The position numbers and the translations under genes are program-made. Shown piece after piece: positions 1-5,818 of a stretch of 14,563 bases of DNA (positions are counted from its first letter, which is position 1; each line of letters begins with the position of its first letter). This stretch comes from Methanobacteriota archaeon (GTDB lineage: Archaea; Thermoplasmatota; Thermoplasmata; RBG-16-68-12), in the NCBI GenBank assembly GCA_005878665.1, contig VBLR01000134.1, positions 1-14,563 of the forward strand, written 5' to 3'. The notes beneath the pieces are model-generated. The model was given only the letters and a program-made list of their open reading frames with translations. It ran no database searches and was not told the origin of the DNA.

Positions 1-229
1 CGATTCGACCTGTCGTCACGTATTCCGTGATCTTCTCGCCGAGGGCGGGGCCGATTCCAGGGATCTGGTCGACGCGGCCCTCTCGGACGAGATCCTCCAC
101 GTTCTCCGTCAGGGACTCGAGCTGCCGCGCGGCGCGCTGGTACGACAGGATCCGGAACGTGTCCTCTCCGAGGATGTCGAGCATGTCCGCGATTTCGCCG
201 AATCGAGACGCGATCTCCTCGTTCTTCAT
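1..229 (-). CDS. polX: Family X DNA polymerase, N-terminal fragment (runs off window)
   Basis: Only the first 76 codons are inside the window; the gene continues past base 1. The translation starts MKNEEIASRFGEIADMLDIL and carries LGEDTFRILSYQRAARQLES, then IPGIGPALGEKI. This is the 8-kDa-like helix-hairpin-helix domain that opens bacterial and archaeal PolX proteins, with the DNA-binding hairpin at about residues 57-69. In this family it precedes the polymerase palm and often a C-terminal PHP exonuclease domain, which cannot be seen here. PolX enzymes fill short gaps in base-excision repair. The ATG at 229 lies about 31 nt downstream (on this strand) of a TATA element at 256-266, so the transcript should have a very short leader. 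The element is shared with the divergent DUF72 gene. Family assignment is confident from the N-terminus alone; catalytic competence cannot be judged. Confidence 0.85.
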   Translation of the reverse strand, partial: MKNEEIASRFGEIADMLDILGEDTFRILSYQRAARQLESLTENVEDLVREGRVDQIPGIGPALGEKITEYVTTGRI

Positions 230-255
230 CTCGAGTCGCGATGACGGGTGTTCGG

Positions 256-266
256 CTTTATACTTT
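256..266. promoter_or_regulatory. Shared bidirectional TATA element (polX / DUF72)
   Basis: The plus strand reads CTTTATACTTT and the minus strand AAAGTATAAAG. The centre is near 261, about 27 nt before the GTG at 288 on the plus strand and about 31 nt before the ATG at 229 on the minus strand. Both distances suit archaeal near-leaderless transcription. No second TATA-like element is visible for either gene between the two starts. Confidence 0.6.
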
Positions 267-287
267 GTCGGTGTCATCGTCCGAATC

Positions 288-1037
288 GTGATCTGGACCG
301 GGACATGCGGGTTCGGTCGCCGACAGGCGGACGTCCTGCGGCAACTCGACGCGGTCGAGATTCAGGAGACCTTCTACCGACCCGTTTCAGTCGAGCGAGC
401 AGTCAAGTGGAGGGCCGCGGCGGCGCAACCATTCCGGTTCTGCGTGAAAGCGTCTCAGTTCATCACCCACGAGGCCACCTCGCCCACATACCGGAGGTCC
501 GGTCGCATCATCCCCGATTCCGGGAAGCCCTCTTACGGATCGTTTCAGGACACGCCGCAGGTCCGCGAGGGATGGGAGGCCACGCGCTCCGTCGCGGAAG
601 CCATCCGCGCCCGCGTGATCGTGTTCCAGACACCGGCATCGTTCGGGCCCACGGAAACGAATCGAACGGCGCTGTACCGTTTCTTCGAGTCGATTCGGAC
701 CGATGCCACGAAGGCGATCGAACTCCGGGGTCCGTGGGCCACGCACATCGTCGAAAAAATCTGCGAGGACCTCGGTCTCATTCACACGGTCGATCCGTTC
801 GACAAGGAGCCCGCGACCTACGGACTCGCGTACTTCCGTCTCCACGGCAGCCCGCCGGGGAAGACGATGTATCGGTACCGATACACCGACGAGGACCTCG
901 CCCGTCTCCGCGCGATCTGTCGGGAGTACGACGACGCGTACGTGATGTTCAACAATCTCTCGATGCACCCGGACGCGCTCCGGTTCCGCGCGCCTTTGCG
1001 GGACCTGTCGAATCCGTCCGTCCCCGCTCGCGAATGA
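288..1037 (+). CDS. DUF72 (YecE-like) family protein
   Basis: 249 residues, the usual size for DUF72, a TIM-barrel-like family of unknown biochemical activity that is widespread in bacteria and archaea. The family landmarks appear in order: N-terminal MIWTGTCGFG, EIQETFYRPVS (residues 24-34), FCVKASQFITH (51-61), VFQTPASFGPT (112-122), AYFRLHG (181-187) and the C-terminal VMFNNLSMHPDA (219-230). The reading frame stays open upstream to base 27, but that extension is antisense to polX and unlike the family. The GTG at 288 fits both the typical DUF72 N-terminus and the TATA element at about 261. The gene appears monocistronic, with its own promoter and another promoter before the next gene. Membership is confident; function is unknown. 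Confidence 0.9.
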   Translation: MIWTGTCGFGRRQADVLRQLDAVEIQETFYRPVSVERAVKWRAAAAQPFRFCVKASQFITHEATSPTYRRSGRIIPDSGKPSYGSFQDTPQVREGWEATRSVAEAIRARVIVFQTPASFGPTETNRTALYRFFESIRTDATKAIELRGPWATHIVEKICEDLGLIHTVDPFDKEPATYGLAYFRLHGSPPGKTMYRYRYTDEDLARLRAICREYDDAYVMFNNLSMHPDALRFRAPLRDLSNPSVPARE

Positions 1038-1053
1038 GTTTGCGGGGGAAACC

Positions 1054-1063
1054 TATGTATAGC
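1054..1063 (+). promoter_or_regulatory. TATA-like element for the RecA-fold ATPase gene
   Basis: The sequence TATGTATAG is centred near 1059, about 31 nt before the GTG at 1090. It is preceded by a purine-rich GGGGGAAA that could serve as a BRE. The spacing supports the GTG start and a near-leaderless transcript. Confidence 0.45.
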
Positions 1064-1089
1064 CGGCCTCTCTGTTTCGGCGCGGTTCC

Positions 1090-2592
1090 GTGTCGCCTCC
1101 CACCGGTCGCATTCCGCGCGAGATTGTGGAGTTCTTCAACGCCCCGGGAGGGCACTCCCTCATCGTGAAGGGACCGGCGGGGACCGGCAAGACGACGTTC
1201 GCGCTGCAGCTCACGGAGGCGCTGGGAGAGGTCACGGCCTCGCACTACCTGAGTTCCCGCGTCTCCGACGAGTCCCTCTACCGCCAGTTCACCTGGCTGA
1301 AAGACCGCATCAAGCCGAAAGTCCTCCAGACCGGTTCGAAGTCTCCGCACAACACGAAGGTCGCGCGGCATGCCCTCGACCAGCTCGAGGGAAAACTCGA
1401 AGAGGGGAAGGAGGGGGAAGACGAGGAGCCGCAAGCCATCGGGTCCGGGGAGGTGAAAGGAAATTTCCTGGAGGTCACCCTCGGGTTCGATTTGCCGGAG
1501 CTCGAGGATGCGTACGACTTCGTCGATGATCGCATCCCGGAGCGATCCCTCGTGTTGATCGATTCGATCGACGCGCTGGCGGAACACTACGGCATCCCGG
1601 CGGCGCGCCTCATCACCGTCCTCCAGAAAGATCTCGTGGAAGGCAGCAAGCAGAACGTCCTCTACGTCCTCGAGAGCAGTGGGGAGACGCGCCTCGACTA
1701 CCTCGGGGACGGAGTCGTCAGCTTGGCCTCGACGGACCATCAGGGCCGTCGGCTTCGGGTGCTGACGATCGAGAAGCTCCGCGGCCAGCAGATCCAGCAG
1801 CACCGATACCTGTACACCCTCGATGGCGGTCGACTCACAGCGTTCGACATCCGCGAGGAGGTTCGGCCCGTGAAGCCGCAGCTCTGGAAGCCGTTCAAAG
1901 ACCTCTCGAAAGACGCGGTCAGCTTCGGGCTCGAGCCCCTCGATCACCTGACCGGCGGTCTCCACCGCGGGCGAGTCGTCGCGTTCGAGATCTCGAATGC
2001 GGTGCCGTCGGACTACGTCGACTGGTTGCGGACCGCAATCATCTGCAACTTCGTCGCCCAAGGACGCGGCGTCGCCCATGTGCCGCCCCGGAAAGGGAGC
2101 GCCGACTTCCTGCGGGATCTGGTGAGTCCCCATCTGCCGCCCGGTGCGTTCGAAGCCCGGGTGCGCGTCTTCGAATCGGCGACCCTGGGCTCCGCGGACG
2201 TCTCGCCGACCATCCTGCACATGGAAGGGACGAATGTCGACGCGGACTTGAAGTGGACGAACGTGGAGTTCCAGCTGCCGAAATCCGAGCGTCCGTTCCT
2301 CGCCTTCATGTCGTTCGACACGCTCGAATCGGTGTACGGGGAGAAGGTCCTCGAGGAAATGTCCGGCGTCTTCTCGGCGGTCCGCCGAGCGAAAGACGTG
2401 TTCGTGGGATTCGTCACGCCGCAGACCGCCTCGGCGGCGAAACTGGAGAACTTGGCGCGCGTCGTCCTGCACCTGGACAGCATTAACGGTTCCGTCGTCC
2501 TCTACGGGCAGAAGCCGTACACCGAGTTGTTCGGCCTCGCCTGGGACTGGTCCGCCGGGGTGCCGAAGGCAGAACTTCGACCGATCGTCTGA
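1090..2592 (+). CDS. GvpD/KaiC-like RecA-superfamily ATPase with degenerate second domain
   Basis: 500 residues forming two RecA-type halves. The N-terminal half begins IPREIVEFFNAPGGHSLIVK and has a clear Walker A, GPAGTGKTT (residues 28-36), and a Walker B, LVLID (154-158). This resembles the archaeal GvpD/RAD55-like ATPases. A highly charged linker, rich in Glu and Lys, sits at about residues 99-116. The second half opens with the KaiC hallmark FGLEPLDHLTGG (279-290) followed by RGRVVAFE. Where a P-loop should follow there is ISNAVPSDY (301-309), without the GxGKT core, so this half should not bind ATP in the usual way. Related proteins act as signalling or regulatory ATPases; haloarchaeal GvpD represses gas-vesicle genes by antagonising the activator GvpE. 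The two downstream DNA-binding proteins make a regulatory role plausible, but nothing here proves a link. Fold is confident, role is not. Confidence 0.8.
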   Translation: MSPPTGRIPREIVEFFNAPGGHSLIVKGPAGTGKTTFALQLTEALGEVTASHYLSSRVSDESLYRQFTWLKDRIKPKVLQTGSKSPHNTKVARHALDQLEGKLEEGKEGEDEEPQAIGSGEVKGNFLEVTLGFDLPELEDAYDFVDDRIPERSLVLIDSIDALAEHYGIPAARLITVLQKDLVEGSKQNVLYVLESSGETRLDYLGDGVVSLASTDHQGRRLRVLTIEKLRGQQIQQHRYLYTLDGGRLTAFDIREEVRPVKPQLWKPFKDLSKDAVSFGLEPLDHLTGGLHRGRVVAFEISNAVPSDYVDWLRTAIICNFVAQGRGVAHVPPRKGSADFLRDLVSPHLPPGAFEARVRVFESATLGSADVSPTILHMEGTNVDADLKWTNVEFQLPKSERPFLAFMSFDTLESVYGEKVLEEMSGVFSAVRRAKDVFVGFVTPQTASAAKLENLARVVLHLDSINGSVVLYGQKPYTELFGLAWDWSAGVPKAELRPIV

Positions 2593-2664
2593 TCGGATCA
2601 CACCCGCGGAATCGGTCCCGTCCTCCCGATCCGCGAGTATCAAAATCGAGAACCGGATAGAAGA

Positions 2665-2674
2665 GGAATTAACA
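2665..2674 (+). promoter_or_regulatory. TATA-like element for first winged-helix regulator
   Basis: GGAATTAACA is centred near 2670, about 26 nt before the ATG at 2696. That is the spacing expected for a leaderless archaeal transcript. No Shine-Dalgarno precedes the ATG. Confidence 0.45.
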
Positions 2675-2695
2675 TCCATCACTGAATCGAGAGTA

Positions 2696-3040
2696 ATGCG
2701 AGAAAAGGACGTCTCGCGCTTGCTCACGGACGAGTACGCGGAGCGGATTCTCGTTGCGACTCAAGTCACGTCACGGTCCGTCCAAGAGATCAGCGACAAG
2801 TACGACATCCCGATCGCCGCCTGCTACCGCAAGATCCACGAGCTCGAGGAAGCGGGCTTCTTGAACGTCGCCCAGATCGTCACGACGCCGAAGGGGAAGA
2901 CGATGAAACTGTACCGGTCTCTCCTAAAATCCGCGCAGCTCGTCTATCAGGAAGGCATCTTCAAGGTCAAATTCGAGTTCGACGTCGAGAAAGAGATCAA
3001 TGGCAAGTGGATCGAGCTGAACGCCGCGCTCGACTCGTGA
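2696..3040 (+). CDS. Winged helix-turn-helix transcriptional regulator (paralog 1)
   Basis: 114 residues with an ArsR-like winged-helix fold. RSVQEISDKYDIPIAACYRK (residues 27-46) gives the helix-turn-helix, with the recognition helix around IPIAACYRKI. HELEEAGFL closes it, and the wing is near residues 60-73 (VTTPKGKTMKLY). A charged C-terminal tail, about 91-106, may serve dimerisation or sensing. No metal-binding cysteine pair is present, so a classic metal sensor is unlikely. The next gene is a clear paralog: the cores share LLTDEY, EIS..Y.IPIAACYRKI, LEE.G and KGK...LY. The protein probably binds DNA as a dimer, and its targets are unknown. It has its own TATA-like element, so it need not be co-transcribed with the upstream ATPase, although it lies 103 nt behind it on the same strand. 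Confidence 0.8.
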   Translation: MREKDVSRLLTDEYAERILVATQVTSRSVQEISDKYDIPIAACYRKIHELEEAGFLNVAQIVTTPKGKTMKLYRSLLKSAQLVYQEGIFKVKFEFDVEKEINGKWIELNAALDS

Positions 3041-3060
3041 GCGCGCGTGCGCGCGCGCGT
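3041..3060. repeat. Alternating purine-pyrimidine tract (potential Z-DNA)
   Basis: Twenty consecutive bases of alternating purine and pyrimidine (GCGCGCGTGCGCGCGCGCGT) begin immediately after the stop codon of the first regulator. Long CG/TG dinucleotide runs are the sequence class most prone to the Z-DNA transition under negative supercoiling. It sits between the two regulator paralogs, ahead of a T-run and a promoter. Confidence 0.7.
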
Positions 3061-3072
3061 TCCCCGGTGCCT

Positions 3073-3113
3073 TGATAATCATTGGCCAAAACGATTTTTT
3101 TGTCTGATAATCA
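3073..3113. repeat. Direct repeat TGATAATCA, two copies 32 bp apart
   Basis: The 9-mer TGATAATCA occurs at 3073-3081 and 3105-3113, start to start 32 bp, close to three turns of B-DNA. Both copies lie just upstream of the TATA element of the second regulator gene (3124-3132). Each is itself a near-palindrome (TGAT-A-ATCA), a typical shape for a winged-helix dimer site. It is a plausible operator for either paralog. Binding is an inference. Confidence 0.5.
3095..3101 (+). terminator. Oligo-T terminator after first regulator
   Basis: Seven consecutive T residues on the coding strand lie about 55 nt after the stop of the first regulator, in an otherwise GC-rich genome. Archaeal RNA polymerase commonly terminates at such U-runs without needing a hairpin. 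Confidence 0.45.
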
Positions 3114-3123
3114 AGCGCGATAG

Positions 3124-3132
3124 CTTAAATAT
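3124..3132 (+). promoter_or_regulatory. TATA element for second winged-helix regulator
   Basis: CTTAAATAT, centred near 3128, is a strong archaeal TATA match. Transcription would begin near 3154, giving a leader of roughly 23 nt before the GTG at 3177. Confidence 0.55.
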
Positions 3133-3176
3133 CCCAAAAAATCATCGACGCGCCAGAACTGCGCGGGGTTGGTACC

Positions 3177-3578
3177 GTGGAAGGGAACATAAGCCCGGAA
3201 AATGACGGATTCCAAGGAACCTCGAAGATGCTTTCGCCCCTCGAGGCGTCCCAGCTTCTGACCGACGAGTACAGTGCCAAGATCCTTCTCGCGACCTACA
3301 AGCGAAAAATCAGCGCCCAAGAAATCAGCCAGAGATACGGCATCCCAATCGCCGCATGCTACCGCAAGATCCGCATCCTCGAGGAGGTCGGGCTCATCCA
3401 GTGCGTCGAACGCATCCTGACCCAGAAGGGGAAGCGGAAGAACCTCTACACGTCCTGCCTCCGGAACGCATACATCTTCTTCGAGAACGGCAAGCTCCGC
3501 GCCCGCTTCCAGCTGGCGACGGGTCAGGTCAAGGACTTCGGGGGAGACTGGAACGGTCTCGACCTGATGAAACAGTGA
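3177..3578 (+). CDS. Winged helix-turn-helix transcriptional regulator (paralog 2)
   Basis: 133 residues, a tandem paralog of the regulator just upstream. The shared core includes LLTDEY (residues 27-32), ISAQEISQRYGIPIAACYRK as the helix-turn-helix, ILEEVGLI, and a wing around LTQKGKRKNLY. Roughly half of the aligned residues match by eye. The C-terminal tails differ, so the two may respond to different signals or form different dimers. The start is uncertain: GTG 3177 fits a short leader from the TATA at 3128, while the ATG at 3228 would give an N-terminus aligned with that of the paralog. The gene has its own promoter and a downstream T-rich run. The product should be a DNA-binding regulator; targets are unknown, though the TGATAATCA repeats upstream make autoregulation or cross-regulation plausible. 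Confidence 0.8.
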   Translation: MEGNISPENDGFQGTSKMLSPLEASQLLTDEYSAKILLATYKRKISAQEISQRYGIPIAACYRKIRILEEVGLIQCVERILTQKGKRKNLYTSCLRNAYIFFENGKLRARFQLATGQVKDFGGDWNGLDLMKQ

Positions 3579-3608
3579 GATTCGGCCCATCCCGATCCTT
3601 CCCATCCC

Positions 3609-3621
3609 CCTTTTTCTGTTT
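3609..3621 (+). terminator. T-rich terminator after second regulator
   Basis: A pyrimidine stretch contains five consecutive T (3611-3615), then CTG and three more T, beginning about 33 nt after the stop of the second regulator. It fits an archaeal U-run terminator. Confidence 0.4.
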
Positions 3622-3697
3622 CCCAATCGAGCGTAATGCACCGGCATGAGGACCAGAAACATTATCACCTATCGCATCGGAGAACCACGGCGTCGCG

Positions 3698-3707
3698 TTT
3701 CATAATC
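3698..3707 (+). promoter_or_regulatory. TATA-like element for the 46-codon gene
   Basis: TTTCATAATC is centred near 3703, about 35 nt before the GTG at 3738, giving a leader of about 9 nt. A second AT-rich patch (ACATTATCAC, about 3659-3668) lies farther away and fits less well. Confidence 0.35.
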
Positions 3708-3737
3708 TCGCAGCGTCCTCTCCGTATTTGCGGGACC

Positions 3738-3878
3738 GTGAAAATCCAGTTCCACAAGATCCTGTCGGAAGGCCGGAGCGTCCGGTATGATCCAGATTCG
3801 GACGACGGAGTCCTGCACCTCAGCGTCATCGTGACCGAAGACGAAGTACGCCGCAACCGGGCGAAACGGGCCCAGTGA
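3738..3878 (+). CDS. Small hypothetical protein, 46 residues
   Basis: The frame is open from 3636, but its first part (rich in His, Arg and Ser) looks non-coding. From the GTG at 3738 the sequence becomes protein-like: MKIQFHKILSEGRSVRYDPD, then DDGVLHLSVIVTEDEVRRNR and a short basic end. The pattern is beta-strand, turn, an acidic middle, a second hydrophobic strand (LHLSVIV) and a basic C-terminal helix. There is no signal peptide, membrane segment or cysteine. I do not recognise the family. A TATA-like element at about 3703 supports this start. The gene stands alone, 126 nt before the antiporter, which has its own promoter. Confidence 0.5.
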   Translation: MKIQFHKILSEGRSVRYDPDSDDGVLHLSVIVTEDEVRRNRAKRAQ

Positions 3879-3970
3879 TCGGGCCCTTCGACGAGTGAGT
3901 CCCGGTGGTTCCGATCCGGTCGCTTCCGATGCGACCGGTCGACGAGGCAAACTGACCCGTGGCGGTTAGC

Positions 3971-3979
3971 GATTTAATA
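3971..3979 (+). promoter_or_regulatory. TATA element for the antiporter gene
   Basis: GATTTAATA is centred near 3976, 28 nt before the ATG at 4004. It therefore supports that codon rather than the upstream in-frame GTG at 3959, which would lie before the predicted transcription start. Confidence 0.6.
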
Positions 3980-4003
3980 CGACGGTTGCGTTTCGGTCCC
4001 GCG

Positions 4004-5257
4004 ATGGCGGGAACCGAGGTCCTCTTCCAGCAGCTCTCGATCCTCCTCGTGCTCGCGACGCTGAGCCATTTCACGATCAAGCGGTTCCGTCAGCCGACGA
4101 TTGTCGGCGAAATCGTGCTCGGGATTCTCCTGGGGCCCAGCGTCATCGGCTTCTACTTCAACGTGACCCTGTTCGACCCGGCCCTCGTGGCGAGCTTCGC
4201 GAGTCTGGGAGCGATCTTCCTCCTCTTCCTGATCGGACTCGAGACCGACTTCCGCACGATCTACACCCGCAAGAACATCCTCGTCGCGAGCGGCGGGGTG
4301 GCCCTCCCGTTGCTGTTCGGTCTCTTGGCGGCGTACTTCCTGGTGCCCGCTGGCGACGTCGGCGCGAATGGGACACGGTTCGCGATGGCGCTCTTCGTCG
4401 GCGCGACGCTGACCGCCACGAGTACGGCGATCGCCGCGGCCGTCCTCCTCGATCTCGGCCTGATGCGGCAGCCCGTCGCGGAGACGATCATGGGCGCCGC
4501 CGTGGTCGACGACATCCTGAGCCTGATCATCCTCTCCCTCGTCGTCGGGACGAGCCGCGGACAACTCGACCCGCTCGCGCTCGGCCTCCTGGTGGTGACC
4601 GCCCTGGCCTTCCTGGGTGTCGGGATGGCCGTCGGCCTGTATTTCTTCCGGAAGGTCGTCGTGCGCATCCAGGTGGAGGGTATGAAGCTCGGGCTCAAAC
4701 ATGGCGGCTTCATCATCGCGATGGCGATCACCTTCCTCTACGCCTTCATCGCCGAGGTGGTCGGGCTCTCGGCCATCGTCGGCGCGTTCCTCGCCGGGAG
4801 CCTGTTCGGGAGCACCCCGCTCCGGGAGGACTTCACCGAGGGGGCCGGCTACCTGGGGGCGGTCTTCACGCCGATCTTCTTCATCTCTCTCGGTCTGCAG
4901 GTGGACCTCCCGGCCGCCGTCGGGAGCTCCCAGCTCCTCCTCTTCGGCGTGGTGCTGACGTTCATCGCGATCGTCACGAAGGTCCTGGGCTGTGGAATCC
5001 CCGCATGGCTTTCGAAGATGACCCGCCACGAGGCCGCGTCCGTCGGTTGGGGCATGACCCCTCGCGGGGAAGTCGGCCTCATCGTCGCGCTGTCGGCTCT
5101 GAACGCCGAGGTGATCCGGGATACCCTCTTCTCCGTCATCGTGGTCGTCATGGTCCTCGTGTCGGTCCTCCCCGCGCCGCTCTTCAAGCGTTCTCTCGCG
5201 AACGTGGATCGGGATCGCCGGGAGGCCGAGTCCGCTGCGGCGGCGGATCCGCCCTAG
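4004..5257 (+). CDS. CPA2-family cation/proton antiporter (KefB/NapA-like)
   Basis: 417 residues, almost entirely membrane segments (about 11-13), without the cytosolic RCK/TrkA-N domain that many Kef proteins carry. Diagnostic features are RQPTIVGEIVLGILLGP (residues 29-45), FLIGLETDF (75-83), the ion-site pair VVDD (167-170), a lysine in IAIVTKVLGCG (K326), and TPRGEVGLI (352-360). In this superfamily the paired acidic residues carry the exchanged ions, and the later lysine is characteristic of electrogenic members such as NapA, so Na+/H+ exchange is more likely than K+ efflux. That substrate call is inference. The tail (about 394-417) is hydrophilic and cytosolic-looking. An in-frame GTG at 3959 would add 15 residues, but the TATA at 3976 argues for the ATG at 4004. 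The stop codon overlaps that of the convergent hpt gene within one CTAG. Confidence 0.9.
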   Translation: MAGTEVLFQQLSILLVLATLSHFTIKRFRQPTIVGEIVLGILLGPSVIGFYFNVTLFDPALVASFASLGAIFLLFLIGLETDFRTIYTRKNILVASGGVALPLLFGLLAAYFLVPAGDVGANGTRFAMALFVGATLTATSTAIAAAVLLDLGLMRQPVAETIMGAAVVDDILSLIILSLVVGTSRGQLDPLALGLLVVTALAFLGVGMAVGLYFFRKVVVRIQVEGMKLGLKHGGFIIAMAITFLYAFIAEVVGLSAIVGAFLAGSLFGSTPLREDFTEGAGYLGAVFTPIFFISLGLQVDLPAAVGSSQLLLFGVVLTFIAIVTKVLGCGIPAWLSKMTRHEAASVGWGMTPRGEVGLIVALSALNAEVIRDTLFSVIVVVMVLVSVLPAPLFKRSLANVDRDRREAESAAAADPP

Positions 5258-5817
5258 GGCCGCTCGACGAGCTTGCCTTGGACGACGTCGACCTTGAGCA
5301 ACGTCTGGATCCGGACGCCGAGTTCCTTCTCCATGCGGACCTTCTCGCGGGTCTTCTCGAACACGATCAGGATGTCCACGATCTCGGCCCCGATCGTCCG
5401 CAACGCCTTGACGATCGCGAGGAGCGTGCCGCCCGTCGAGATCACATCGTCCACAAAGACGACCCGGTCTCCCCGGCGGATGTTGTTGATGAACATGTCC
5501 GTCTTCGAATAGCCCGTCGTCTGCTTCAGGGAGACCTCGCCGGGTAGGCCGTACTGTCGCTTCCGCACGAAGACATAGGGTTTGTGGACGCGCATCGACA
5601 GGCCGGCGGCGAGCGGGAAGCCCATCGACTCCGCCGTGACGATCTTGTCCGCGTGGCTCCATTCGCCGAGCCGCACCAATTCGGAGAGGACTTCGTCGAG
5701 GACCTCGGGGCGGCCCAGCGGGATTCCGTCGGTGATTGGATGGACGAAATACTCGTAGTCCCCGAAGCGGACCACCGGGGAGTCGGCGAGGCTCGCGCGG
5801 AGCCGGTCGAGGGACAT
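5254..5817 (-). CDS. hpt: Archaeal hypoxanthine/guanine phosphoribosyltransferase
   Basis: 187 residues, the normal length for archaeal Hpt. The enzyme transfers hypoxanthine (and often guanine) to PRPP, giving IMP or GMP and pyrophosphate, in the cytoplasm. The family signature YFVHPITDGIPL lies at residues 23-34, AESMG at 62-66, a basic VRKR segment at 84-87, and the PRPP loop VVFVDDVISTGGT at 119-131. Adenine phosphoribosyltransferases share the fold, but the HPITDG N-terminus is specific to the archaeal Hpt group. The ATG follows the deaminase stop with one base between them (TGAGATG), so translation is probably coupled. As last gene of the operon it would recapture the hypoxanthine released by the upstream phosphorylase. 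Its TAG shares CTAG with the stop of the convergent antiporter. Confidence 0.9.
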   Translation of the reverse strand: MSLDRLRASLADSPVVRFGDYEYFVHPITDGIPLGRPEVLDEVLSELVRLGEWSHADKIVTAESMGFPLAAGLSMRVHKPYVFVRKRQYGLPGEVSLKQTTGYSKTDMFINNIRRGDRVVFVDDVISTGGTLLAIVKALRTIGAEIVDILIVFEKTREKVRMEKELGVRIQTLLKVDVVQGKLVERP

Positions 5818-5818
5818 C

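Noticed and set aside
27..287. N-terminal extension of the DUF72 frame
   Set aside because: It is antisense to the polX N-terminus, Ser/Arg-rich and absent from the DUF72 family. The GTG at 288 matches both family and promoter.
949..2727. Long minus-strand open frame of 592 codons across the ATPase gene
   Set aside because: Its translation is low-complexity, rich in Arg, Asp, Glu and Gly, with no recognisable domain. It mirrors the strong third-position GC bias of the real plus-strand gene, which has Walker motifs.
3974..5662. Minus-strand open frame of 562 codons antisense to the antiporter and out of frame with hpt
   Set aside because: Composition is dominated by Arg, Asp, Glu, Gly and His without hydrophobic cores. 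The opposite strand encodes a complete CPA2 antiporter.
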